From: an uncultured Christensenellaceae bacterium
GTDB lineage: Bacteria; Bacillota; Clostridia; Christensenellales; Borkfalkiaceae
DNA length: 48,504 nucleotides
Assembly: GCA_910589015.1 (NCBI GenBank)
Contig: CAJUSA010000015.1
Coordinates: forward strand, 1 to 48,504
Reading direction: 5' to 3'
This document shows, piece by piece, positions 41,262-48,504 of this stretch. A program made the position numbers and the translations under genes. How positions within the stretch are numbered: the stretch's first letter is position 1; each line of letters begins with the position of its first letter. Under the pieces are notes generated by a model, which saw only the letters and a list, made by a program, of their open reading frames with translations, was not told the DNA's origin and ran no database searches.

Positions 41262-42209
41262 TTAGTCGTAAATCTTACTCATGGGCTTATCGAGGTAGAC
41301 GTTCTCGATCGCCGCCGCGAAGATATCCGCCGTCGAAAGAATTTTGAACTTGGGCAACAGCTTATCCGCGGGAAGCTGAATGGTATCGAGCATGACGAGT
41401 TCCTTGATGGGCGATTTTTCCAAACGCTCGATCGCGGGACCCGAAAGCACCGAGTGCGTGCAGCAAGCATAAATTTCGGTCGCGCCCGCCTCAACGAGCG
41501 CCTGCGAACCCTGCACGATTGTGCCGCCCGTATCGATCATGTCGTCGACGAGCAGACATTTCTTCCCTTCGACCGAACCGATAATGTTCATGACTTCCAT
41601 CACGTTCGCCTTGGGACGACGCTTATCGATGATCGCCATCGAACAGTTCAAGCGCGCCGCCACGTTGCGCGCGCGGCTCACCGAACCGATATCAGGCGAA
41701 ACGACGATGAAATTGTCGTCTACCTTGCCCGCAAAATAATTGTAGAGCGTCGGTCCGCCGAGAAGGTGATCGAGCGGAATATCGAAAAATCCCTGAATCT
41801 GCGCGGCGTGCAGATCCATCGTCAGGATTCTGTCCGCCCCCGCCGACTGAATGAGATCGGCAACGAGTTTCGCGGTGATGGGATCGCGCGAACGTGCCTT
41901 TCTGTCCTGACGGGCATAGCCGAAGTAGGGAATGACCGCCGTAATGCGCCCCGCCGACGCACGTTTCGCCGCGTCGATCATGATGAGCAACTCCATCAGA
42001 TTGTCGTTTACGGGGTTGGAAGTCGATTGAATGATAAAAAGATCCCTTCCGCGTACGGTTTCGCCGATGTGGACGCTCGTTTCGCCGTCGGAAAACTTCG
42101 TTACCTCGATGTCGCCGAGGGTGGTGTTGAGCTTTTCCGCAATCTTACGCGCCAAGGGAAGGTTGGAATTGCCCGCAAACAGTTTGATTTCGTTGCCGTG
42201 TGTAATCAT
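41262..42209 (-). CDS. prs: Ribose-phosphate pyrophosphokinase (PRPP synthetase)
   Basis: This enzyme makes PRPP, the precursor of nucleotides, histidine and tryptophan, from ribose 5-phosphate and ATP. The 315-residue length is normal. Landmarks: KLFAGNSNLPLARKIAEKL, KFSDGETSVHIGETVRGRD, the ATP-binding PYFGYARQDRKARSRDPITA, TMDLHAAQIQGFF, and the PRPP-binding loop LLVDDMIDTGGTIV. A GGA ribosome binding site is present. It has its own promoter at 42246-42274. Confidence 0.97.
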   Translation of the reverse strand: MITHGNEIKLFAGNSNLPLARKIAEKLNTTLGDIEVTKFSDGETSVHIGETVRGRDLFIIQSTSNPVNDNLMELLIMIDAAKRASAGRITAVIPYFGYARQDRKARSRDPITAKLVADLIQSAGADRILTMDLHAAQIQGFFDIPLDHLLGGPTLYNYFAGKVDDNFIVVSPDIGSVSRARNVAARLNCSMAIIDKRRPKANVMEVMNIIGSVEGKKCLLVDDMIDTGGTIVQGSQALVEAGATEIYACCTHSVLSGPAIERLEKSPIKELVMLDTIQLPADKLLPKFKILSTADIFAAAIENVYLDKPMSKIYD

Positions 42210-42245
42210 TGTATTCCTTTGTGCCTGATTTTTTTATCTTTCTTT

Positions 42246-42274
42246 ATTGTAGTCCTTTTCCGAAATTAAGTCAA
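42246..42274 (-). promoter_or_regulatory. Promoter of prs
   Basis: TTGACT (42269-42274), 17 bp, TACAAT (42246-42251). Confidence 0.7.
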
Positions 42275-42321
42275 ACGTTTCGGCAAAGTTTTGTCCCTTT
42301 TTTTGTTATGTTTTTTTGTAA

Positions 42322-42346
42322 AGAAAAAGACGGTTTCCCGTCTTTT
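42322..42346 (-). terminator. Terminator after the zinc-finger membrane protein gene
   Basis: AAAAGACGG and CCGTCTTTT form a 9-bp stem with loop TTTC. T-rich sequence follows on both strands (TTCTTTAC on minus). Confidence 0.7.
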
Positions 42347-42359
42347 CTTTTAGGTTCAC

Positions 42360-43274
42360 TTAAAGTTTGCGGAAGGTCTTGCTCAACAGCTTCTGCGTCT
42401 GGACGATCTGCACGGTCACGACGGCGTTTGCGACCGCAATGAAAATATAAGAAATGATCACATCCTGCAACAGCGCGCTTTTGAATTCGGGATCCGCAAA
42501 CAAAATTTCAAGCGCTTCGCGCATCGTAACTCCTACTTCATTTGCCGCGTTCAGAATATCCACATAATAGGATAAGAACAGCGTAAGCGTTAAGAGCACA
42601 AGCGAAATCGCCCACATGCAGATGATTTTTACTTTATCGTTCTTGCCGCCGAATTTATCCCACAGAAACGCGCCCAAAAATCCGCTGACCACGGGCGCCC
42701 ACCAGGAAATAAATCCCAACGCGAAAAAGATCACCCACAAGACGCAACCGGCGAGCACGCCGAGCACCATACCGCCGAGCGCCTTAGGCAGATTCGAGGG
42801 CGCCGCCTTTGCGGCAGCCTCGTCGTTTTTCACCTTTTCGACGTATTCGTCGAAACACTTTTCGTGCGCAACATAGATGCCGTTCGCCGAACCGACGAGC
42901 CGCGCTCCTTCGCCAAGCTCTTCGCCGCAGAACGGGCAACCGCCCTTCGCCTCGATCCCCCCAAGGAAGTTCGCGAGCGCATCGGCGCACGCAACGTACT
43001 TTTTCATCGACGTCATCAACACGCAGACGATACCGTCGCCCTCGATCCGGAATTCACGGATCCCGTACGTTTTGGAAATCCCCGCAAGGAACTGGTTGGC
43101 TTCGCCTTGTCTTTCTTCGGGCAGACAGACGTGGAAGGAAAGCACGTTCATGTTCGAGAAGGTCTGCACCGAACCGCTTGCCTGATACCCATGAATGCTG
43201 CCGTGGAGGAGTTTCTCTTTTGAATTATATGTAAGAGAATGCTCTTGAAGAAACGCAGAAATAATTTTATTCAT
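42360..43274 (-). CDS. Unknown membrane protein with a zinc-finger-like segment, promoter carrying a G9 tract
   Basis: I do not recognise the family of this 304-residue protein. The ATG at 43274 is chosen because AGAGGTG lies 6 nt before it. An N-terminal soluble domain (about 1-100) contains VLSFHVCLPEERQGEANQFL and IREFRIEGDGIVCVLM. A possible zinc site follows: CPFCGEEL, about 20 residues, then HEKC. Four hydrophobic segments follow (about 164-185, 188-205, 215-235 and 268-290), with YYVDILNAANEVGVT in an outside or inside loop. The three visible cysteines and one histidine make a treble-clef-like finger plausible. Expression may be switched by the length of the G tract in its promoter. 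Confidence 0.6.
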   Translation of the reverse strand: MNKIISAFLQEHSLTYNSKEKLLHGSIHGYQASGSVQTFSNMNVLSFHVCLPEERQGEANQFLAGISKTYGIREFRIEGDGIVCVLMTSMKKYVACADALANFLGGIEAKGGCPFCGEELGEGARLVGSANGIYVAHEKCFDEYVEKVKNDEAAAKAAPSNLPKALGGMVLGVLAGCVLWVIFFALGFISWWAPVVSGFLGAFLWDKFGGKNDKVKIICMWAISLVLLTLTLFLSYYVDILNAANEVGVTMREALEILFADPEFKSALLQDVIISYIFIAVANAVVTVQIVQTQKLLSKTFRKL

Positions 43275-43309
43275 TTCAATCACCTCTTTCCCTAATATCT
43301 CTGCGCACT

Positions 43310-43340
43310 ATTATACATCACCCCCCCCCTCGTTTGTCAA
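43310..43340 (-). promoter_or_regulatory. Promoter with a G9 tract in its spacer
   Basis: TTGACA (43335-43340) and TATAAT (43310-43315), both perfect consensus boxes, are separated by 19 bp: AACGA, nine G, TGATG. Seven G would give the ideal 17-bp spacing. The tract length thus sets promoter strength, a classic phase-variation layout. Confidence 0.75.
43321..43329. repeat. Homopolymer C9 in a promoter spacer
   Basis: Nine C on the plus strand lie between the -35 and -10 boxes of the gene at 42360-43274. It is the third G/C run of nine in the window; no other run exceeds six that I saw. Confidence 0.9.
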
Positions 43341-43393
43341 GGGCTTTGCACAAAATTTTTTGAAATTTTTTATACCTTATTATAATAAAGCGC

Positions 43394-43420
43394 AAAAAAA
43401 ACCGCCGCTTAGCGACGGTT
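43394..43420 (-). terminator. Terminator after the malic enzyme gene
   Basis: On the minus strand AACCGTCGC and GCGGCGGTT pair (one G-U) around a TAA loop and are followed by a run of T. Confidence 0.75.
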
Positions 43421-43440
43421 TGCTTTTATGCAGTACAGTC

Positions 43441-44613
43441 TTAAATTTTTGCAACGCCCGTTTCCCGCGCCGCCTGCGCAACGGCGGCGGCAACCGCCTC
43501 GTGCGCGCGCAGCTCGTAGGCGTACGGCAAAATGTAATCGGGATTGAGTTCTTTCTTCCCCACACAAGCGGCGATCGCCCGCGATGCCGCGTACATCATC
43601 TCGAAATTGATATCGCTTGCGCGCACGTCGAGCGCGCCGCGGAACAGCCCCGGGAACACGAGCACGTTATTGATCTGGTTGGGTTTTTCGGAAGAGCCCG
43701 TGCCGACGATCGCCGCCCCTGCCGCAAGCGCGTCCTCGCGCGAAATTTCGGGCGTGGGGTTGGCGCAGGTAAACACGATGGGATCTTTTTTCATGCTTGC
43801 GACCATCTCTTTCGTCACACAGTTGGCAACCGAAACGCCGATAAACACGTCGGCGCCCTTCATGGCGTCGGCAAGTCCGCCCGTAATGCGGCGGCGGTTG
43901 GTGATCTTTGCCAGATCCTGTTTTTCGCTGTTCAGACGGGGATCGCCCTCGCAGATAATGCCCTTGCTGTCGCAAAGGACGATTTCTTTGACGCCCGTGT
44001 TGAGAAGGAAGCGCGCAATCGCGATGCCCGCCGCCCCCGCGCCGTTGATCACGACGGAAAGATCTTCGGCTTTCTTGCCCGTGAGTTCCAGGGCGTTCCA
44101 GAGTGCCGCCGCCGTGACGATCGCCGTGCCGTGCTGGTCGTCGTGAAAGACGGGAATGTCAAGCTCTTCTTTGAGTCTGCGCTCGATTTCGAAACAGCGC
44201 GGCGCCGAAATATCTTCGAGGTTGATGCCGCCGAAACTGCCTTCGAGCAGCTTTATCGTGCGGATAATTTCTTCGGTATCTTTGGAACGAATGCAGAGCG
44301 GAACGGCGTCGACGCCGCCGAACGCCTTAAACAGGGCGCACTTGCCTTCCATAACGGGCATGCCCGCCTCGGGTCCGATGTCGCCCAGACCCAGCACGGC
44401 GGTGCCGTCGGTAATGACGGGAACGGTGTTCCATCTGCGCGTGAGCGTAAAGCTCTTTTCGGGATCTTTTTCGATCGCCAGACAGGGCTCGGCAACCCCC
44501 GGCGTGTAGGCGAGCGAAAGTTTTTCGCGCGAGTCGACTTCCACGCGGGAAACGACCTCGATTTTACCCTGCCATTCGGCGTGCTTTTTTAAGGATTCTT
44601 CTCTGTAATTCAT
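43441..44613 (-). CDS. NAD(P)-dependent malic enzyme
   Basis: This enzyme oxidatively decarboxylates malate to pyruvate. The 390-residue protein is the short bacterial form without the phosphotransacetylase-like tail. Landmarks: SLAYTPGVAEPCLAI, VLGLGDIGPEAGMPVMEGKC, the metal-binding VFHDDQHGTAIV, the nucleotide-binding INGAGAAGIAIARFLL, ANPTPEISREDA and NNVLVFPGLFRGAL. The cofactor cannot be decided by eye. The ribosome binding site is GAAGG. It is a single gene between its own promoter and terminator. Confidence 0.95.
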   Translation of the reverse strand: MNYREESLKKHAEWQGKIEVVSRVEVDSREKLSLAYTPGVAEPCLAIEKDPEKSFTLTRRWNTVPVITDGTAVLGLGDIGPEAGMPVMEGKCALFKAFGGVDAVPLCIRSKDTEEIIRTIKLLEGSFGGINLEDISAPRCFEIERRLKEELDIPVFHDDQHGTAIVTAAALWNALELTGKKAEDLSVVINGAGAAGIAIARFLLNTGVKEIVLCDSKGIICEGDPRLNSEKQDLAKITNRRRITGGLADAMKGADVFIGVSVANCVTKEMVASMKKDPIVFTCANPTPEISREDALAAGAAIVGTGSSEKPNQINNVLVFPGLFRGALDVRASDINFEMMYAASRAIAACVGKKELNPDYILPYAYELRAHEAVAAAVAQAARETGVAKI

Positions 44614-44642
44614 TTTTTAACCTTCCTATGTTCGTCTTGAAA

Positions 44643-44671
44643 ATTATACCGCGAACGCAAAATTTCGTCAA
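44643..44671 (-). promoter_or_regulatory. Promoter of the malic enzyme gene
   Basis: TTGACG (44666-44671), 17 bp, TATAAT (44643-44648). Confidence 0.75.
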
Positions 44672-44673
44672 CT

Positions 44674-44710
44674 AAAACGGGGTCGATTCCCGAAAGAACC
44701 GCCCCGTTTT
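44674..44710 (-). terminator. Terminator after the GH51 gene
   Basis: AAAACGGGG and CCCCGTTTT (44674-44682, 44702-44710) form a 9-bp stem around a large, partly self-pairing loop; TTTT follows on the minus strand and TTTTTT on the plus strand. Confidence 0.65.
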
Positions 44711-44775
44711 TTATCTTCCTCCCCCAAGAGGTATCAGCGTATGAAAAGTATCGTCCGCAACGCGGAAGGATATCC

Positions 44776-47142
44776 CTATTTTACATCGAAAACGATTGCC
44801 GTGACCGAGTATTTTTTTGCCGTATATCCGAGTTTCTTGCCGAATGCGCCCGCCGTGTAGCTCTGCGGCGCCACCGCCTCACCCGACGAACGGTTGACGG
44901 CTTTCATATCGTCGTTCTGCAACGCCGTCACGCGCGCCGTGCCCTTTAACCGCGCGTTGGATACGGCTACGTTCACGTTAATATCCTCGCCGCTCGCGTT
45001 TACGATTTTGAGCACGATATCGCCGTCGGCATTCAGACTTGCCGTATAATACAGCTTTGAAATATTCTCTTTTCTGCCGTTGTGCCCCGCTAATTCATAG
45101 GTTTCCGCAAAGCCGTCGGCATAGGCAATGCTCTGATTTTTTAAGAGATATTTGCCCTGATTGCGCATGAAGAGCTGTTGCACATAATAATTCGTCGTAC
45201 GCACGATCTCGGTATTCGTGAAATACATCATGTCGACGTTCCACTGCCGCGACCCGTTCAAGCTCGCAAACATCGGCGCGTACGCCGCCAACTTAATGAT
45301 ATCGCCGTTGCGTTCGTACGCCGTCATCATCGCCGCCTCGGAAAGCGCCGTGATCCAACTGTTCGTCCATTCCTCTTTCGGGCCGTAACTCGAACCGCCC
45401 GAAGAGTACGAATTTGCCGAATATTCGCCCACGAACACATTATAATAGTTGTAACCGTCTTCCTCGGGACGGGCGTACCCGTCGTACATTTCCGTATTTT
45501 TGAAGAAATCGAGGAAGTTCATATAATAATGTTGATCGTGAATGCCGTACTCGGCAACCGTATCGATGACGGGCGACTGCGAATTCAAATAACTCAGTGC
45601 GGCGCGCTGCGCCATTCCCGTCGAAGAGGACGAAACCGCCGTGTTTTGGCAGTCGCCCAGCGTCATAGCATTGCCGACGATAAGTTCGACTTCACCATAC
45701 AGCGCGTTTTCGCCCTTCGCTTGCGCAAACGCTTCGAGGAATTTCTGATAATACGTTTCGTAATAATTGCCGTACTGTTCGTTTCCGATACCGAGGTATT
45801 TCAGCCCGAACGGCGCGGGATGCCCCATATCGGTGCGGATCCGCGCCCAACGCGCCTCGTTTTCGTCGGCGGAATCCACGCTGCCGTTCGCAAAGCAAAC
45901 CAAATCGAGCGCGTCCTGAATATAATCGGCGATCTTATTGCCGTGCCTGCCTGCAAGCGCGTGCGCCGATTTTCCCCAGGCGTTCTGCAAACCGCCCTGA
46001 TCGCTCAACCCGCAACTGATGACGGGAACGGGGCTTGCGCCTAATTTTTCACACAGCAGGAAATAATCGTAAAATCCGATGCCGTATTCCATTTCGTAAT
46101 AGTTGTTTCCGCCCTGCCAGATATCGGTGTTGGCGCGGCGCGTGATCTGCTCGCCGTACGTCGTAACCGTTTTCGTGTTTCCCTCGTCGTTCAAGGTATA
46201 TTCGAAAGCGGGAACGTCATCGCCCGTGGATTCGCGCGTACGCGCCACCGCTCCGATCGAGTTTTTCCAATCGTACGCCGTTCCCTCGTCAACACCCTCG
46301 ATAACGCAGCCGCCCGGAAAACGAATAAATTTGGGCGAAAGCTGTTCGATTGCCTCGTAAACGTAATTTTTTATACCGAGCGCGGCATCCTGCGTTTCGA
46401 GTTTCACCCCGTCGAGCGCAAGCCTGCATGCACCCGATACGGATAATTCGAAGTACAGCCCTTCGGTGCCCGTCGCTTCCGCCGTGAGCATTTTCTGATA
46501 TTTGACCCAACCGTCGCCCTGCACGGCGATTGTTCCGCTCGCATACGTCTTTTGCCCGTCTTTCACGGCAAGTTTCAGTTCGGCGAGCGCGCCGCCGTCG
46601 TTGCGGATAAAGGCGGAAAAAAGATATTGCGTTCCTTCTTTCACCGCCATAGCGGGATCGTCATATCCCGCGTTGATGAGTTTTCCGCCGTCTGCAGGGG
46701 TCGTAAACACCGCATAACCGCCGTTGACGTATTGATTTTGATAATCTTTATAGAGCGTGCCGAGCGGACCGTCGCTTTGATTTTCCTTCACCGCGAGCGA
46801 CGCACCGTCCTCCGCACGCCAACCGTAATGATTTGCCGTCACGCTCGCGTTATTGCGCTTGCCCTGCGGCGTTTCAAACGAATGATTGACGAGCAGATTA
46901 TCGTCGAGCGCATACGATGCGTAATTGATATCTTCGAGAAATACGCCGAACAGCGTATCGGATAGATTATAACGCGCACTCTTTTTATCGGTTTTCGCGT
47001 CGACCGAGATGGTCGCGTCGGGCGCGTCGAACGCCTTTGCTTCCCGATCGAACGAAACCGGTTCCGTACCGCAAGCCGCCATACTCAACACCATTGCCAA
47101 CGAGATCGCACCCGTTGCACAGGCTACCGCCTTTTTCTTCAT
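44776..47142 (-). CDS. GH51 alpha-L-arabinofuranosidase, surface lipoprotein
   Basis: This enzyme hydrolyses terminal alpha-L-arabinofuranose, as in arabinan and arabinoxylan. The 788-residue product begins at 47142 with a GGGGAGGA site. The signal peptide ends in lipobox MAAC (Cys24), so it acts outside the cell. Landmarks: GVFLEDINYASYALDD, an inserted CBM-like beta domain at about 120-260, RFPGGCVIEG, the general acid Glu455 in GIGNEQYG and the nucleophile Glu573 in VGEYSANSY, with the intervening DQHYYMNF strand. The C-terminal beta domain (LKIVNASGEDINVNVAVSN, SVTAIVFDVK) closes the fold. It is a stand-alone unit far from the lpl locus but matches its sugar. Confidence 0.93.
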   Translation of the reverse strand: MKKKAVACATGAISLAMVLSMAACGTEPVSFDREAKAFDAPDATISVDAKTDKKSARYNLSDTLFGVFLEDINYASYALDDNLLVNHSFETPQGKRNNASVTANHYGWRAEDGASLAVKENQSDGPLGTLYKDYQNQYVNGGYAVFTTPADGGKLINAGYDDPAMAVKEGTQYLFSAFIRNDGGALAELKLAVKDGQKTYASGTIAVQGDGWVKYQKMLTAEATGTEGLYFELSVSGACRLALDGVKLETQDAALGIKNYVYEAIEQLSPKFIRFPGGCVIEGVDEGTAYDWKNSIGAVARTRESTGDDVPAFEYTLNDEGNTKTVTTYGEQITRRANTDIWQGGNNYYEMEYGIGFYDYFLLCEKLGASPVPVISCGLSDQGGLQNAWGKSAHALAGRHGNKIADYIQDALDLVCFANGSVDSADENEARWARIRTDMGHPAPFGLKYLGIGNEQYGNYYETYYQKFLEAFAQAKGENALYGEVELIVGNAMTLGDCQNTAVSSSSTGMAQRAALSYLNSQSPVIDTVAEYGIHDQHYYMNFLDFFKNTEMYDGYARPEEDGYNYYNVFVGEYSANSYSSGGSSYGPKEEWTNSWITALSEAAMMTAYERNGDIIKLAAYAPMFASLNGSRQWNVDMMYFTNTEIVRTTNYYVQQLFMRNQGKYLLKNQSIAYADGFAETYELAGHNGRKENISKLYYTASLNADGDIVLKIVNASGEDINVNVAVSNARLKGTARVTALQNDDMKAVNRSSGEAVAPQSYTAGAFGKKLGYTAKKYSVTAIVFDVK

Positions 47143-47192
47143 TCTTCCTCCCCCCGATTTCGGATTCCGAACCAATTTTTTCCTGCGCGCAT

Positions 47193-47221
47193 ATTATAAC
47201 ACGGAAATCCTAAGGTTGCAA
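47193..47221 (-). promoter_or_regulatory. Promoter of the GH51 gene
   Basis: TTGCAA (47216-47221), 17 bp, TATAAT (47193-47198), giving a leader of about 45 nt. Confidence 0.7.
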
Positions 47222-47486
47222 CAGTTTTATTGAAAATTTTTTCAACTATTTTAGATTTTATTAAATTACAAGAAAAACAAGGGAAAATCATTAAAAAAAT
47301 TACACAAAATAACAGCAATTCTACCGTGAGTAGAGTTCATTTATCGTTTAGTAGAGTTTCATTGCGTGGCGATAGAAACAATAAAACGATTACGAGAGGA
47401 CAAACGTAAATCAATAGGGTGTAAAATACGCCGACCCGTGGTAAAATAAGAGCGTAAAGGCAAAGCCCTTTCGGAGGTATGTTATT
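47222..47486. other. AT-rich intergenic region before the DegV gene
   Basis: No gene is seen on either strand. It holds two near-identical direct repeats, AGTAGAGTTCATT (47329) and AGTAGAGTTTCATT (47350), with a period of 21 bp, and TCTAC (47320) as an inverted partner of the first. Two TAAAAT boxes lie closer to degV, but no convincing -35 is visible. The repeats are candidate operator sites. Confidence 0.45.
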
Positions 47487-48434
47487 ATGAATCAATTCGA
47501 AATATTTACCGATTCCGCTGCGAACCTGCCCGACGAGGTCAGACTGGCACGCAATATCAATGTGATTCCCTACATCTGCAATATTGACGGCGAGGACGTT
47601 TCCTGCTTGGAAGAAGGCGTTCCCTTCGCCGAAACCGCCCGTAAATTCTACGAAAGAATGCGCGGCGGCGCGGAAGCGAAAACGTCGCTCATCGGACAAG
47701 AGCGCATCTGCAACGCACTCACCCCTTTCCTCGAAGAAGGCAAGGACATCGTGTTCGTGACGATCGCCTCGGGTATCAGCGGCACGCATCAGCAAGCGCT
47801 GAACGCACAAAAAGAACTTTGCGCCAAATACCCCAAACGTAAAATTTACGTCATCGACAGCGCGAACGCCTCGCTCGGCGAAGGTTTGCTCGTTCTGCGC
47901 ATCGCCGATTTGCGCGACATGGGCGAGAGCGCCGAAAGCTGCTACGAATGGGGCGTGAACAACGCTTATAAAGTAAACAGCTACCTTACCGTGGAAGATC
48001 TCAAATATTTGAGAAAAGGCGGCAGAATTTCGAAAACGCTTGCCCTTGCGGGAAGTCTGCTCAACATTAAGCCGCTCATCAAAGCCGACGGCAGCAAACC
48101 CGCCAAGCTGACGTTTTTCTCAAAAACGCGCGGCAGAAGAAAGGCGCTTTCCTCTCTCGTCGAATATTTCGACGCGCAGGTCGTCCGCCCCGAAGGACAG
48201 ACGGTTGCAATCGCGCACGGCGATTGCGAAGAAGAGGCGCTCGAACTTGCCAACACCTTAAAAGAACACGGCGCGCACGACGTCATCGTGGAATATTATG
48301 ATATGTGCACGGGCACGCACGTCGGCCCCGGCACGATTGCCATTTTCTTCTTCGGCAAAGACCGCCGCGCGGAAGCGCCCGCAGCAGAAACGGCCCCATC
48401 GCTCAACCGCGCCCCAAAAACAAGTAACGTATAA
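47487..48434 (+). CDS. DegV family fatty-acid-binding protein
   Basis: DegV proteins bind a fatty acid and, as FakB, present it to the kinase FakA, so that host or medium fatty acids can enter phospholipids. The 315-residue protein shows IFTDSAANLPDEV at the N-terminus, TIASGISGTHQQALNAQKE (the serine/threonine site), YVIDSANASLGEG, the conserved YLRKGGRI and KPLIKADG, then VAIAHGD and GTHVGPGTIAIFFFGKD. A proline- and alanine-rich C-terminal tail (about 25 residues) extends past the usual end. The ribosome binding site is CGGAGGT. There is no adjacent fakA. Confidence 0.92.
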   Translation: MNQFEIFTDSAANLPDEVRLARNINVIPYICNIDGEDVSCLEEGVPFAETARKFYERMRGGAEAKTSLIGQERICNALTPFLEEGKDIVFVTIASGISGTHQQALNAQKELCAKYPKRKIYVIDSANASLGEGLLVLRIADLRDMGESAESCYEWGVNNAYKVNSYLTVEDLKYLRKGGRISKTLALAGSLLNIKPLIKADGSKPAKLTFFSKTRGRRKALSSLVEYFDAQVVRPEGQTVAIAHGDCEEEALELANTLKEHGAHDVIVEYYDMCTGTHVGPGTIAIFFFGKDRRAEAPAAETAPSLNRAPKTSNV

Positions 48435-48504
48435 AAAAGAGCCGAACGCAAATGCGCACTTCCCATAGGGAATTAAAAAACTAAATTATTAAGAGTTATA
48501 CTTT

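Noticed and set aside
1..48504. A CRISPR array or tRNA genes
   Set aside because: I found no regularly spaced direct repeats with unique spacers and no tRNA-like cloverleaf with TTCGA arms. The only repeats noted are the homopolymers, hairpins and the short pair at 47329/47350.
1..48504. Insertion sequences or prophage
   Set aside because: No transposase, integrase or phage structural gene is recognisable, and no terminal inverted repeats flank any block.
48435..48504. Terminator or attachment site after the DegV gene
   Set aside because: TTCCCATAGGGAA is only a short palindrome with no good T-run, and the window ends too soon to judge.

Overview
The window most likely comes from an endospore-lineage Gram-positive bacterium of the class Clostridia. 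The evidence is the sporulation genes spoIVA and yunB, many lipoproteins with Gram-positive lipoboxes, strong GGAGG-type ribosome binding sites, a lysine riboswitch and an infC-rpmI-rplT operon with an attenuator-like leader. The mixture of plant-glycan enzymes and the moderately GC-rich coding sequence suggests an uncultured gut lineage such as Christensenellales. That placement is an inference and has not been tested here.

Layout. 1-960: an AT-rich patch with a partial DUF6194 gene, a short lipoprotein and an XRE repressor that faces it across a 26-bp perfect palindrome. 965-5075 (minus): infC-rpmI-rplT behind a strong promoter and leader, then a TrmH-type RNA methyltransferase, yebC and proA. 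5100-21840: a carbohydrate locus. A divergent AraC-type regulator (+) faces an operon (-) of LplB/LplC-type permeases, a sugar-binding lipoprotein, two paralogous beta-helix lipoproteins, an InlB-repeat lipoprotein, a GH127-like arabinofuranosidase and a GH78 rhamnosidase. A DUF4432 aldose epimerase and a flavin split-barrel protein lie beside the regulator. No ATPase gene for the importer is present. 21900-28920 (minus): spoIVA, then an operon of a DUF624 membrane protein, methyltransferase, Hsp33, TPR protein and a repeat-like hypothetical protein. 28940-33135 (+): asd-dapA-dapB under a lysine riboswitch, then murG. 33111-42274 (minus): yunB, a small YjzC-like protein, uppP, a large PrsA-like lipoprotein, mfd, pth and prs. 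42360-47220 (minus): an unknown zinc-finger membrane protein, malic enzyme and a lipoprotein GH51 arabinofuranosidase. 47487-48434 (+): a DegV protein.

How it works together. The binding protein and permeases probably import arabinose- and rhamnose-containing oligosaccharides released outside the cell by anchored enzymes. GH127 and GH78, which have no signal peptide, would then finish the degradation in the cytoplasm. The lysine operon feeds diaminopimelate and lysine to the wall, and murG and uppP serve the lipid II cycle.

Most unusual signals. There are three G9 tracts. Two are inside the coding sequence of one surface lipoprotein, and one sits exactly between the -35 and -10 boxes of the promoter of the unknown membrane protein. 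Together they look like slipped-strand phase-variation switches. GH78 and murG (and perhaps yunB) have promoter -10 boxes placed so that transcription would start on the start codon, with no ribosome binding site, which suggests leaderless mRNAs. The paired beta-helix lipoproteins carry a T/S-HDD motif resembling the GH110 active site.
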